In this document: piece by piece, positions 42,344 through 51,660 of the stretch
How positions within the stretch are numbered: the stretch's first letter is position 1
Layout of the letters: each line of letters begins with the position of its first letter
Source: Fusobacterium sp.
GTDB taxonomy: Bacteria > Fusobacteriota > Fusobacteriia > Fusobacteriales > Fusobacteriaceae
Length of the DNA: 64,000 nt
Assembly (NCBI GenBank): GCA_019416865.1
Contig: DXWL01000003.1
Span: 28,186-92,185, forward strand
Direction: 5' to 3'
Notes under the pieces: generated by a model
Databases searched by the model: none
The model's input: the letters and a program-made list of their open reading frames with translations, nothing else
Told to the model about the DNA's origin: nothing
Made by a program: the position numbers and the translations under genes

Positions 42344-44098
42344 TTAAATATGTTTTTTAGGTGAATAATAAGTATGAAGAAGAAGATGTGCTTCATGGCT
42401 TAGAGGTTCACCTAGATATTTTTTATAAAGTTCTGTTATATATGGATTTTCATGAGATTTTCTGATGATTTTACCAGAATCTATTTTTTCAAGACCTTTT
42501 ATTCTTTCTTTCACAATATCAAAATTTCCTCCATGGAAAGGTTGTCCTCCCCCTCCAACACATCCACCTTTACAAGCCATTATTTCAACAGCGTGGAAAG
42601 TTTCCTCTCCTTTTTCAATTTTTTCAAGAAGTTCTCTGGCAGCTCCAAGTCCATTTACTACACCAATTTTTAATTTTAAATCTCCAACAGTGATTTTTGC
42701 TGTTCTTATTCCTTCAATACCTCTGAATTGCTCAAAATCAACTTTCTCAAGTTCTTCACCAGTTACCCATTCATAAAGAGTTCTTGTTGCTGCTTCTATA
42801 ACTCCTCCAGTTTTTCCAAAGATATCTGCAGCTCCTGTTGAATATCCAAGAGGTGTGTCAAATTTACTTTCTTTTAAATTTTTTAAATCAATATTTGCTT
42901 GTTTTAAAAGACTTGCAATTTGACGAGTTGAGATAGAGTAATCTACATCAGGTTCTACTCCTGTTTTAAATTTACTTCTTGAAGCTTCATATTTTTTTGC
43001 AAGGCAAGGCATTACAGAAACACAAACAATTTTGTTTCTTTCAATTCCAGCTTCTTTAGCCCAAATATTTTTTGCTACAGCTCCAAACATTTGTTGAGGG
43101 GATTTTGCAGTTGAAAGATTTTTTAAAAATCCATGAAAATGATGTTCTGCAAATTTTACCCATGCAGGACAACATGAGGTAATAATAGGAAGAGAAGTTT
43201 GTTCTCCTGCAAGACTTTTTTCAAGTCTTTCTTTTAGTTCAGCAGCTTCCTCCATGATAGTAAGATCAGCAGCAAAGTTTGTGTCAAACACATATTTAAA
43301 TCCAACCATTTTAAGAGCTGTTACAAGTTTTCCAGTAACATCTTCCCCAGGAGCAAATCCAAATTCTTCTCCAACAGCTACTCTTACAGCAGGAGCAACT
43401 TGTGCAATGACAATTTTATCTTCACGGCTCAAATCATTCATAAGTTGTGTAGTGTAATCTGTTTCATACAAAGCTCCCACAGGACATACAGCCACACACT
43501 GCCCACAGTATGTGCAGATTGTTGTTTCCATATTTTGCTCAAAAGCTGTACCTATACTTGCATGAAAACCTCTTTGTATACTTGAAAGTACAGAGCAGGT
43601 TTGAATTTCACGGCACATTGTTTCACATCTTTTACATAGAATACATTTGTCTGCATCTCTTATAATTGAAGGAGAATACTCTTTTCTGTTATTTGTCATT
43701 TTTCCTTTAAATCTTATCTCTCTGATTCCAAAATCAACAGCTAATTTTTGAAGTTCACATTTTCCATTTTTTACACAAAGCAGACAGTCAGCTGGATGGT
43801 CTGAAAGCATAAGTTCAAGAATTGTTTTTCTTTCTTTTACTACTCTCAATGAATTTGTAGTAACTTCCATTCCCTCAAATACAGGTGTTGAACAAGCAGG
43901 AGCAAGGTTTTTTCTTCCCTTTACTTCAACCACACATATCCTGCATGAAGAACAATTGTTTTTATATCCTATATCACTCATTTTTAAGTAACAAAGGCTT
44001 GGAATGTTAATGCCTATAGATTTAGCAGCTTCCAGTATTGTTGTTCCTGTTTTAGTTTCAAGTTCTATACCATCAATTTTTATTTTGATAAGTTTCAT
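42344..44098 (-). CDS. hydA: [FeFe] hydrogenase catalytic subunit HydA
   Basis: 584 residues. In order: an N-terminal [2Fe-2S] domain (CSSCRICVVEVKG, about residue 50), a His/Cys [4Fe-4S] motif (HPADCLLCVKNGKCELQ), two ferredoxin [4Fe-4S] motifs (CILCKRCETMC and CTYCGQCVAVCPVG), and the H-cluster domain with TSCCPAWVKF, MPCLAKKYEA and ACKGGCVGGGGQP. It makes or consumes H2. With HydB and HydC it matches the trimeric, NAD- and ferredoxin-linked (electron-bifurcating) hydrogenases. It starts 10 bases after hydB, with a strong GGGGGG ribosome site. Bifurcation itself is inferred from subunit make-up. Confidence 0.93.
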   Translation of the reverse strand: MKLIKIKIDGIELETKTGTTILEAAKSIGINIPSLCYLKMSDIGYKNNCSSCRICVVEVKGRKNLAPACSTPVFEGMEVTTNSLRVVKERKTILELMLSDHPADCLLCVKNGKCELQKLAVDFGIREIRFKGKMTNNRKEYSPSIIRDADKCILCKRCETMCREIQTCSVLSSIQRGFHASIGTAFEQNMETTICTYCGQCVAVCPVGALYETDYTTQLMNDLSREDKIVIAQVAPAVRVAVGEEFGFAPGEDVTGKLVTALKMVGFKYVFDTNFAADLTIMEEAAELKERLEKSLAGEQTSLPIITSCCPAWVKFAEHHFHGFLKNLSTAKSPQQMFGAVAKNIWAKEAGIERNKIVCVSVMPCLAKKYEASRSKFKTGVEPDVDYSISTRQIASLLKQANIDLKNLKESKFDTPLGYSTGAADIFGKTGGVIEAATRTLYEWVTGEELEKVDFEQFRGIEGIRTAKITVGDLKLKIGVVNGLGAARELLEKIEKGEETFHAVEIMACKGGCVGGGGQPFHGGNFDIVKERIKGLEKIDSGKIIRKSHENPYITELYKKYLGEPLSHEAHLLLHTYYSPKKHI

Positions 44099-44108
44099 AA
44101 TATCCCCC

Positions 44109-45893
44109 CTATACTATTTCCACTGCTTTAAATTTACAGCTCTGATAACATGAACCACATTTTATGCAGAGATTTTGATTAATTATATGAGGTGTTTTTA
44201 CTTTACTTGTAATACAATGGACAGGACAACTTCTGGCACAAAGAGTGCAGCCTACACATTTATTTGGATTAATTTCGTATCTTATAAGGGATTTACATTG
44301 TTTAGCAGGACATTTTTTATCAACGATATGTGCTAAATATTCGTTATAGAATTTATTTATTGTTGAAAGAACAGGATTCGGAGAAGTTTGTCCAAGTCCG
44401 CAAAGAGCTGTATCTTTTATTGTTGTTGACAGCTCTCTTAAAAGTTCAATATCCTCTTTTTTTCCCTCCCCTTTTGTAATTCTTTCAAGAATCTCGTGAA
44501 GTCTTGTATTTCCTATTCTGCATGGAGTACATTTTCCACAAGATTCATCAAGGGTAAATTCAAGATAAAATTTTGCAATGGAAACCATACAGTCGTCTTC
44601 ATCCATAACAATCATTCCTCCTGATCCCATCATAGAACCTTTCTCCAAAAGAGTATCAAAATCGATAGGTGTATCTAAATCCTGCTCTGTCAAACATCCT
44701 CCAGAAGGACCTCCTGTCTGAACAGCCTTAAATTTTTTATTTTTCTTTATTCCATCCCCAATATCAAAGATAACCTCTCTTAAAGTGGTTCCCATAGGTA
44801 CTTCTACAAGTCCTACATTATTAACCTTTCCTGCAAGAGCAAAGACTTTTGTTCCTGGAGATTTTGGTGTACCTATGCTTTTAAACCAATCTGCACCATT
44901 TAAAATTATTTTTGTAATGTTGGCAAAAGTTTCTACATTGTTGACATTTGTGGGTTTTTTCCAATAACCTGCTTCAGCAGGAAATGGAGGTTTTGTTGTA
45001 GGTTCTCCCCTTTCTCCTTCCATAGAATGTATAAGGGCAGTTTCTTCACCACAGACAAAAGCTCCTGCTCCAAGTTTGATTTCTATATCAAATGAAAATT
45101 CACTTCCTAAAATATTTTTTCCAAGATATCCAGATTTTTTAGCATCATAAATTGCTTTTTCAAGTCTTTTTACAGCTACAGGATATTCAGCTCTAATGTA
45201 TACAAGCCCTTTTGAAGCTCCAACAGCATATCCGCAGATAGTCATAGCTTCCAATATTCCATGAGGATCTCCTTCAAGAATAGATCTATCCATAAAAGCT
45301 CCCGGATCTCCTTCATCAGCATTACACACTACATATTTTTCATTGCTTACAGCTTTTTTTGTAAATTCCCATTTAAGCCCTGTTGGGAAACCTCCTCCAC
45401 CTCTTCCACGAAGCCCTGAATTTTTAACAGTTTCTATAACATCTTCAGAACTCATTTCAGTCAAAACTTTTTTCAAAGCTTTGTATCCGTCGTGAGCTAT
45501 ATAATCATTGATATTTTCAGGATCTATAACTCCACAATTTTTTAGAGCAATTCTTGTTTGTTTTTGATAAAACTGCATATCTTTTCCATCATGTATTCTT
45601 TCCTTTGTACGAGGGTCGACGAAAAGCAGTCTTTCAATAATTTTTCCATTTATAATATGGCTTTCAATAATTTCTCCAGCATCATCAGGAGAAACCTCTA
45701 TATAAAAAGTATTTTCAGGAAGAATTTTTACAATAGGCCCTTTTTCACAAAAACCAAAACATCCTGTTTTTTTAACAGCAACCTCTTTTTCAAGACCATG
45801 AAAGGAAACAGCTGATTTAAGATTATTTATAATTTGTTCGCTTTTAGAGGAAAGGCATCCTGTTCCTCCGCATACTAAAATCTCTTTACTCAT
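44109..45893 (-). CDS. hydB: NADH-binding hydrogenase subunit HydB (NuoF-like)
   Basis: 594 residues: a thioredoxin-like [2Fe-2S] domain (residues 1-85, CGGTGC and TGCFGFC), the NuoF flavin/NADH domain (GLRGRGGGGFPTGLKW and NADEGDPGAFMDR), a [4Fe-4S] site in SCGKCTPCRIG, and a C-terminal 2x[4Fe-4S] ferredoxin domain (CVGCTLCARSC, CIKCGSCYQSC). This is the HydB order of bifurcating hydrogenases. AAAGGAGG lies before the ATG at 45893; a TTG 36 bases upstream is rejected. Its start overlaps the end of hydC by eight bases. Confidence 0.93.
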   Translation of the reverse strand: MSKEILVCGGTGCLSSKSEQIINNLKSAVSFHGLEKEVAVKKTGCFGFCEKGPIVKILPENTFYIEVSPDDAGEIIESHIINGKIIERLLFVDPRTKERIHDGKDMQFYQKQTRIALKNCGVIDPENINDYIAHDGYKALKKVLTEMSSEDVIETVKNSGLRGRGGGGFPTGLKWEFTKKAVSNEKYVVCNADEGDPGAFMDRSILEGDPHGILEAMTICGYAVGASKGLVYIRAEYPVAVKRLEKAIYDAKKSGYLGKNILGSEFSFDIEIKLGAGAFVCGEETALIHSMEGERGEPTTKPPFPAEAGYWKKPTNVNNVETFANITKIILNGADWFKSIGTPKSPGTKVFALAGKVNNVGLVEVPMGTTLREVIFDIGDGIKKNKKFKAVQTGGPSGGCLTEQDLDTPIDFDTLLEKGSMMGSGGMIVMDEDDCMVSIAKFYLEFTLDESCGKCTPCRIGNTRLHEILERITKGEGKKEDIELLRELSTTIKDTALCGLGQTSPNPVLSTINKFYNEYLAHIVDKKCPAKQCKSLIRYEINPNKCVGCTLCARSCPVHCITSKVKTPHIINQNLCIKCGSCYQSCKFKAVEIV

Positions 45894-46404
45894 ATGCTTC
45901 CTCCTTTGTTTCAGCTTCGTCTTTTTCAATATATTCTAAAATAATATCTTTAATATGTTTGGTTTTATCTTTTCCATATACTTCTTTTCCTATCATAACT
46001 ACAGGAGCAAGTCCACAAGCTCCTACACATCTTAGGCAGTCAAGAGAAAACATTCCGTTTACAGTAGTTTCTCCCACTTCTATTTTTAGTAAGTCTTTAA
46101 TATCATTAAGAACTTTTTCAGCACCTCTTACATAACAGGCAGTTCCCATACACACAGATATAGGATATTTCCCCTTTGGTATCATTGTGAAAAAATGATA
46201 AAAACTTACAACACCATAGACTTTTGAGATAGGGATATCAAGTTTTTCAGCGACAAATTCTTGTACTTCTGAGGGAAGATATCCAAATATATCCTGTGCT
46301 TTGTGAAGTACACTTATAAGACTTCCTTGTTTTTCAGGCAAGGAGTTAATAAAGTCTTCCAATTTTTTAAAGCACTCTTTTTTTAAAATATTTTCACACT
46401 GCAT
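45886..46404 (-). CDS. hydC: Hydrogenase subunit HydC (NuoE-like, [2Fe-2S])
   Basis: 172 residues of the NuoE/thioredoxin-like [2Fe-2S] family. An N-terminal helical region is followed by VYGVVSFYHFFTMIPKG and cysteines in CMGTACYVRGA and CLRCVGACGLAP, the four cluster ligands. It passes electrons between HydB flavin and the rest of the complex. It is the first gene of the operon, with a strong TAAGGAGGG site, and overlaps hydB. The last residues are acidic (ETKEEAYE). Confidence 0.93.
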   Translation of the reverse strand: MQCENILKKECFKKLEDFINSLPEKQGSLISVLHKAQDIFGYLPSEVQEFVAEKLDIPISKVYGVVSFYHFFTMIPKGKYPISVCMGTACYVRGAEKVLNDIKDLLKIEVGETTVNGMFSLDCLRCVGACGLAPVVMIGKEVYGKDKTKHIKDIILEYIEKDEAETKEEAYE

Positions 46405-46797
46405 AAATCCCTCCTTAAACTAAAAAAATAAGATATTATAGCAATACTCTATTAAATTGATTATATCATATCAGTACTTTGAGTACAATAAATATAAAAA
46501 ATGTTTTAAAATAAGAGGATAAACTTAAGAAAATTTCAAAAAATAGTAATGGCAGTAGTATTAAAATATTGTATATCACTGGAAATACAAAGCATTATAA
46601 AAGCTTTAATATATAAAATATTTATTTACCATAAAAAAGTATTTCCTTTTATAAAAATTTGTTGAAAAAAGTGTTTCGTTTATGATATAATGGTAACCTA
46701 TGAGTTCAAAAATACTTAAACTGTATTCATTAAAATTTATTTATAGTTTTTTTCAGAACAAAATTATAAAAAATAAATATTATTATCAGGAGGGGTT
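46405..46797. promoter_or_regulatory. Intergenic region between divergent hydC and Nox genes with both promoters
   Basis: 393 bases without a gene. On the minus strand TTGTAC (46488-46483), 17 bases, TATAAT (46465-46460) precedes hydC; a closer extended -10 (TGCTATAAT, 46443-46435) is a second option. The -35 overlaps the dyad GTACT-TTG-AGTAC (46474-46486). On the plus strand TTGAAA (46662-46667), 18 bases, TGATATAAT (-10 at 46686-46691) precedes the Nox gene, leaving a leader of about 100 bases with no clear structure. The middle (46500-46655) is plain AT-rich sequence. Confidence 0.7.
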
Positions 46798-48141
46798 ATG
46801 AAGATAATAATCGTAGGTGGAGTTGCAGCTGGAATGTCGGCAGCAGCAAAAGCTGAGAGATTAAACAAAGAGGCAGAAATTGTAGTTTATGAAAAAACAG
46901 AGATAGTTTCATGGGGAGCTTGTGGACTTCCATATTATGTGGGAGATTTTTATCAAGATCCAAATAACATGATAGCAAGACCTGTAGAAAAGTTTATTGA
47001 AGCAGGAATGAATATTAAAATAAGACATGAAGTTATTGGAGTAGACACAGAAAAAAAAGAGATTACTGTAAAAAATCTTACAACAGGAGAGATTTTTAAA
47101 GATACATATGATAAGTTAATGATCTCTACTGGAGCTCATGCAATTATGCCGCCAATTAAAAATCTTACAGCAGAGGGAGTGCATACTTTAAAAGATTATA
47201 CTGATGGAATTACTCTTAAAGAAGAGATGATGAAAGAAGAAAATCAAGAGATTATAATTGTTGGAGCAGGATATATTGGTATTGAGGTTGTTGAAGCTGC
47301 AAAACATCTTGGAAAGAGAAATGTAAGACTTATTCAGCTTGGGGACAGAGTTCTTATGGAAAGTTTCGACAAAGAGATTACTGATGTAATGGAAGCAGAA
47401 ATAAGAAATCATGAGGGAGTACATCTTCATCTTGAAGAAACAGTGTTGGAAGTTATTGAAAAAGACGGAAAAGCTGTGGGAGTAAAAACAAACAAAGGTG
47501 AATACAAGGCAGATTTAATAGTTATAGCAACAGGAGTAAGACCAAATACGGCTTTTCTAAAAGATACAGGAATAGAGATGCTGCCTAATGGAGCTTTAAT
47601 AATTGATAAACATGGAAAAACAAGTATTGATTCAATTTATTCAGCAGGAGATTGTGCAACAGTTTATCATCTTGTGAGAAAGGAAAATGTATTCATTCCT
47701 CTTGCAACAACAGCAAATAAAATAGGAAGAGTTGTTGGGGAAAATCTTGCAGGAGTACCTACAGAGTTTAAGGGAACTCTTGGTTCAGCAGCAGTAAAAG
47801 TTATGGATTTAGAAGCTGGAAGAACAGGAGTAACTGAAAGAGAAGCAGCTAATATGGGTATAAATTACAAAACTGTTTTTGTAAAAGATAAAAACCAAAC
47901 AAATTATTATCCTGGCCAGGAAGATATATATATTAAACTTATATACAATAAAGATACAAGAGCTCTTCTTGGAGCTCAAGTTGCAGGTAAAAAAGGAGCT
48001 GTATTAAGAGTTGATGCTCTTGCAGCAGCGATATATTCAGAAATGACAGTGGAGGAAATAGGAATGATGGACTTCTGTTATGCTCCGCCTTTTGCAAGAA
48101 CATGGGATGTAATGAATGTAGCAGGAAATGTTGCTAAATAA
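46798..48141 (+). CDS. FAD-dependent NADH oxidase / CoA-disulfide reductase family protein
   Basis: 447 residues. FAD motif GGVAAGMSAAAKA at the N-terminus, the single redox cysteine C42 in SWGACGLPYYVGD, an NAD motif VGAGYIGIEVVEAA near residue 157, a second FAD motif YSAGDCATVYH near residue 281, and a C-terminal dimerisation domain. The family includes water-forming Nox, CoA-disulfide reductases and polysulfide reductases, which share C42. In an anaerobe it may protect against O2 or recycle CoA disulfides. AGGAGGGG precedes the ATG. The exact activity cannot be read from sequence. Confidence 0.87.
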   Translation: MKIIIVGGVAAGMSAAAKAERLNKEAEIVVYEKTEIVSWGACGLPYYVGDFYQDPNNMIARPVEKFIEAGMNIKIRHEVIGVDTEKKEITVKNLTTGEIFKDTYDKLMISTGAHAIMPPIKNLTAEGVHTLKDYTDGITLKEEMMKEENQEIIIVGAGYIGIEVVEAAKHLGKRNVRLIQLGDRVLMESFDKEITDVMEAEIRNHEGVHLHLEETVLEVIEKDGKAVGVKTNKGEYKADLIVIATGVRPNTAFLKDTGIEMLPNGALIIDKHGKTSIDSIYSAGDCATVYHLVRKENVFIPLATTANKIGRVVGENLAGVPTEFKGTLGSAAVKVMDLEAGRTGVTEREAANMGINYKTVFVKDKNQTNYYPGQEDIYIKLIYNKDTRALLGAQVAGKKGAVLRVDALAAAIYSEMTVEEIGMMDFCYAPPFARTWDVMNVAGNVAK

Positions 48142-48205
48142 TAAAAACGGGTTATAAACTTTTAAAAAGTTTAAATAAAAAATATTTTAAAAAAAGGGAG
48201 TGTAG

Positions 48206-49627
48206 ATGAACAACGTATTTTTCAAAGAATTTTTAATGATCAGTGATGTGAAAACTATCATTTTTCTGGCAGTTTTAGTGGTGATATTATCTATTTTAAA
48301 CAGACTGCCAAAAGCGAAATTCAGTTTCTCGGCTAAGGTTATGGTTGCAACTGTGGTAGGATTATTTTTAGGACTGGGAATTCAGTTTACAGCAGGTTTC
48401 CCTGCTGATCCAATGAAACTTACTTTTGTAAGAGAAACAACTTTATGGTACAGTTTACTTGGTGGAGGATTTATATCTTTAATCAGAATGCTTGTAATTC
48501 CTCTTGTAATGGTTTCAATTATTCATGTTATTATTAACATGAAAGAAGATGCAAAACTTGGAACTTTAGTACAAAGAACTCTAGTTATTACTCTTTCAAT
48601 GGTAGCAGTGTCTGTTGCAGTAGGACTTTTCCTTGGAAATTTATTCAATGTAGGTCATGTTGATCAGGCAGTAGTGGCAGAGGGAGCAAATAAAATAAGA
48701 GAAGTTAAGAATATAGTAGATACTTTAAAAGCTCTTATTCCAGCAAACCCTGTTGAAGCAATGGTAAATCTTAATATAGTAGGACTTGTTATTTTCTCTG
48801 CAATTGTTGGAGTTGCAGCAAAGAGAATGTCTAAAAAATATATGGATATTGTAAGCCCATTCTTTGGTCTTATAAATGCTATGCAAAAAATAATAGTTTC
48901 TATGGCAATGAGTATAATAAGATGGATGCCTCTTGCAGTAGTACCTCTTCTTGCAAATACAATAGCACAAAAAGGTATAGGTGCTATAGTTGAAGTAAGT
49001 AAATTTATACTTGTTCTATATCTGGCAGTAGCTATTATGTTTGTAATTCAAATGGGAGCTGTAGCTCTGTTTGGATTAAATCCAATAACTTATGTTAAAA
49101 AATGTATATCTCTTTTAATTCTTGCTTTTACTTCAAGATCAAGTGTTGGATGTCTGCCTGTTACTATTTCAACTCTTACAAACAAACTTGGTGTAAGTGA
49201 ATCAACAGCAAGTTTTGTAGGAAGCTTTGGAACAACAGCAGGAATGCAGGGATGTGCAGGAATATTCCCAGCTCTTACAATTGTTTTCGTAACAAATATG
49301 AGCGGACAAACAGTAGATCTTACTCTTATAGTTATGGCAATCATAGTTGTATCTATAAGTTCACTTGGAATTGCAGGAATCCCTGGAACTGCTACAATGG
49401 CAGCTTCTGTTGGACTTTCAGGAACAGGACTTGCAGCACTATTCCCTCTTGTAAATCCAATTCTTGCAATCGATCCTATTATCGATATGCCTAGAACAAT
49501 GCTTAATGTTATAGGTTCTGTAACAAATGCTTTAATGGTTGATAAAAGCTTAGGGCTTATAAATACAGAGGTATATAATAATCCTCAAGCAGGAAATGAA
49601 GCAGCTGCAGCTGAGGATTTTGAATAA
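48206..49627 (+). CDS. tcyP: Na+-dependent symporter of the DAACS family, TcyP-like cystine transporter
   Basis: 473 residues with about eight helices plus two re-entrant hairpins. RMLVIPLVMVSIIHVIINM (about residue 94) and the serine-rich FTSRSSVGCLPVTISTL (about residue 311), with later GIPGTATMAASVG, place it in the dicarboxylate/amino acid:cation symporter family, closest in appearance to TcyP-type L-cystine carriers. It likely imports cystine or a related acid; dicarboxylate transport is the alternative. It follows the Nox gene by 64 bases without a terminator, so cystine uptake and disulfide reduction may be coexpressed. Confidence 0.75.
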   Translation: MNNVFFKEFLMISDVKTIIFLAVLVVILSILNRLPKAKFSFSAKVMVATVVGLFLGLGIQFTAGFPADPMKLTFVRETTLWYSLLGGGFISLIRMLVIPLVMVSIIHVIINMKEDAKLGTLVQRTLVITLSMVAVSVAVGLFLGNLFNVGHVDQAVVAEGANKIREVKNIVDTLKALIPANPVEAMVNLNIVGLVIFSAIVGVAAKRMSKKYMDIVSPFFGLINAMQKIIVSMAMSIIRWMPLAVVPLLANTIAQKGIGAIVEVSKFILVLYLAVAIMFVIQMGAVALFGLNPITYVKKCISLLILAFTSRSSVGCLPVTISTLTNKLGVSESTASFVGSFGTTAGMQGCAGIFPALTIVFVTNMSGQTVDLTLIVMAIIVVSISSLGIAGIPGTATMAASVGLSGTGLAALFPLVNPILAIDPIIDMPRTMLNVIGSVTNALMVDKSLGLINTEVYNNPQAGNEAAAAEDFE

Positions 49628-49646
49628 TATTAGATTTTAATAATAA

Positions 49647-49682
49647 AAAAATCGGCGGTTTAAATACTGCCGATTTTTCTTT
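49647..49682 (+). terminator. Intrinsic terminator after the tcyP-like gene (copy 1 of a near-identical pair)
   Basis: AAAAATCGGCGGT (49647-49659) pairs with ACTGCCGATTTTT (49666-49678) around TTAAAT. It differs by one base from the hairpin at 57983-58014. Confidence 0.93.
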
Positions 49683-49828
49683 TATAATTAAAAATATTGA
49701 TGAATTAAAAATTTTTTTGAAATGAATTAAAAAAATATTTTGCAGTAAAAATCAAGAAAAAATAAGTATTGTAAAAAATTTACATTTTAAAAACATATAA
49801 AAAATTCTTTAAAAGAACAAAAAATATA

Positions 49829-49857
49829 TTTACAAATCAGATATATTGATGTATACT
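49829..49857 (+). promoter_or_regulatory. Promoter of the racemase-like/TRAP/acid-sugar cluster
   Basis: TTTACA (49829-49834), 17 bases, TATACT (49852-49857). The leader to the first gene is about 60 bases. Confidence 0.75.
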
Positions 49858-49873
49858 CTTATCAAGATATAAA

Positions 49874-49896
49874 CATCCTACATTATACAAAGGATG
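49874..49896 (+). promoter_or_regulatory. Leader dyad with the motif TCCTACATT
   Basis: CATCCT (49874-49879) is mirrored by AGGATG (49891-49896). The embedded TCCTACATT (49876-49884) recurs as its reverse complement at 53483-53491, just after the -10 of the FadR-type gene. A shared operator for that regulator is inferred. Confidence 0.45.
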
Positions 49897-49926
49897 AATA
49901 AAATATAAATAAAAATGGAGGGCAAA

Positions 49927-50601
49927 ATGAAAGTAGCATTAGTTTATACAAGTACAACACCTGAACTTATTCAATTGGTAAATGAGGAAGTAGGAAAAGT
50001 TCTTCCTAAAGAAGTAGAAATTTTAACATATCAAGATCCTTCAATTCTTGCAGATGTGAGAGAAGCAGGATATGTAACACCTGCACCAGCAGCTCGTCTT
50101 ATTTCAATGTATATGGATGCTATAAGCAAAGGAGCAGATGCAATACTAAATCTTTGTTCATCGGTAGGAGAAGTTGCAGATGCAGTTCAGGGAATAGCAA
50201 AATATACAGGAATTCCAATTGTAAGAATAGATGAAGAAATGTGTAGGGAGGCAGTAAGAAATGGAAAAACAATAGCTGTTATGGCAACACTTCCTACAAC
50301 ACTTGAACCTACAAAAAATACTGTAAAAAGAGTAGCGAGAGAGATGAATAAACATGTTGAGATAATTGATGTCCTTGTTGATGGAGCTTTTGGACTTGAT
50401 CAAGAACAATTCAAAGCACTGATGTCAGAATATGCAGGAAAAGTAGTTGATAAGGCAGATGTAATTTTATTTGCTCAAGGATCTATGGCATATTGTGAAA
50501 AATATATTGCAGATAAATATGGTAAAATGGTTGTGTCAAGTCCAAGATTTGGGGCACAAGCATTAAGAGATGCTTTGGTTATGAAAGGACTTATAAAATA
50601 A
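49927..50601 (+). CDS. Aspartate/glutamate racemase superfamily protein
   Basis: 224 residues. The core MKVALVYTSTTPE, then NLCSSVGEVADAV with one conserved cysteine (C76 region), fits the Asp/Glu/hydantoin racemase fold. The second catalytic cysteine would be expected near the C-terminal third; LFAQGSMAYCEKY (about residue 182) has a Cys, but not in the usual G-C-T context. Racemase, isomerase or decarboxylase activity is possible. GGAGGG sits 4 bases before the ATG at 49927, so the ATG at 49915, which precedes that site, is rejected. It is the first gene of the TRAP/acid-sugar cluster. Confidence 0.75.
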   Translation: MKVALVYTSTTPELIQLVNEEVGKVLPKEVEILTYQDPSILADVREAGYVTPAPAARLISMYMDAISKGADAILNLCSSVGEVADAVQGIAKYTGIPIVRIDEEMCREAVRNGKTIAVMATLPTTLEPTKNTVKRVAREMNKHVEIIDVLVDGAFGLDQEQFKALMSEYAGKVVDKADVILFAQGSMAYCEKYIADKYGKMVVSSPRFGAQALRDALVMKGLIK

Positions 50602-50625
50602 ATCAGAAAACAGGAGGAAAGAGAT

Positions 50626-51642
50626 ATGTTTGAATCAAAATTAACAAAAATTTTCTCATTGGCAGCAGCAGGGGTAATGATATTTACATTGACAGGATGT
50701 GGAAATGCAGCTGAAGAAAATGGTCAAATAATAATTCGTATGACGCATACTCAACAGCCTGAATCAATCAGTGATTTAACAGCAAAAGAATTTAAAAAAT
50801 ATGTGGCAGATAAATCTGATGGAAGAATTAGAGTAGAAATATATCAAAACTGTGGACTTTCAGGAGGAGATCTTACAAAAGCTATTGAACTTGTACAAGC
50901 AGGAAATATAGATATTCATGCCTGTGCACCGGCAAATATAGCAAATTATGATCCAAGATTTTATGCTTTCTGGCTTCCATTTTTATTTGATTCAACAGAT
51001 GATTTAGTAAAATTTGTGAATAGTGATAAAGCAAAAACAGAAATAAATAAATGGTGTAATTATCTTGAAATGACAATGCTTGGAATAAATAATGCAGGCT
51101 CAAGACAAATATCAAGTAATAAGGAAATTCACTCTCCTAAAGATTTAAAAGGGATGAATATTCGTGTTCCTGGAGCAAATGTATTTATTGATTTATATAG
51201 AGATTATTTCAAAGCAAATCCAACAGCTATGGATTTCTCAGAAGTTTATACATCTTTACAGCAAGGTACAATAGACGGACAAGAAAATCCAATAGCAGTA
51301 TTTGACTCCTCTAAGTTTGCTGAGGTTCAATCAGATGTACTTTTATGGGATGGTGTTCGTGATACAAATATATGGATAATCAGCAACAAAACTTTACAAA
51401 AACTTACTCTAGAAGATGCCGAACTTATTAAATCATGTGCTTCTCAGGCTCTTCAATGGGGTAATGATTATTTAGCAGCAAATGAATCTTCAATTATTGA
51501 CAGATTGGAAAAAAATGGAACTAAATTTACAAGACTTACTGATGAAGAGAGAAATGAATTTAAAAAAGCCTGTGCGGGAATATTTGACCAGTATGTTGAT
51601 GTAGTAGGACAGGATGTAATTGATTTATTTCAAGGAAAATAG
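50626..51642 (+). CDS. TRAP transporter substrate-binding lipoprotein, DctP type (second system)
   Basis: 338 residues. Lipoprotein signal with FTLTGCGN near residue 25, then a DctP fold. MNIRVPGANVFIDLYRDYF (about residue 177) holds the carboxylate-binding Arg, and FSEVYTSLQQGTIDGQENP is the usual following motif. It delivers an organic acid to the DctQM pair encoded next. It is clearly different from the system at 22361, with no block of near identity. The ligand is probably the starting compound of the downstream acid-sugar pathway. GGAGGAAAG precedes the ATG. Confidence 0.92.
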   Translation: MFESKLTKIFSLAAAGVMIFTLTGCGNAAEENGQIIIRMTHTQQPESISDLTAKEFKKYVADKSDGRIRVEIYQNCGLSGGDLTKAIELVQAGNIDIHACAPANIANYDPRFYAFWLPFLFDSTDDLVKFVNSDKAKTEINKWCNYLEMTMLGINNAGSRQISSNKEIHSPKDLKGMNIRVPGANVFIDLYRDYFKANPTAMDFSEVYTSLQQGTIDGQENPIAVFDSSKFAEVQSDVLLWDGVRDTNIWIISNKTLQKLTLEDAELIKSCASQALQWGNDYLAANESSIIDRLEKNGTKFTRLTDEERNEFKKACAGIFDQYVDVVGQDVIDLFQGK

Positions 51643-51660
51643 TTGAAGGGGGATGTTGAT

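Noticed and set aside
42452..42776. ORFs of 73 and 103 residues opposite hydA
   Set aside because: Shadows of a strongly conserved coding sequence; no start signal and no recognisable domain.
46405..46797. Rex (NADH-sensing) sites near hydC and the Nox gene
   Set aside because: No sequence close to the TTGTGAAA-type inverted repeat was found by eye; only the GTACT dyad stands out.
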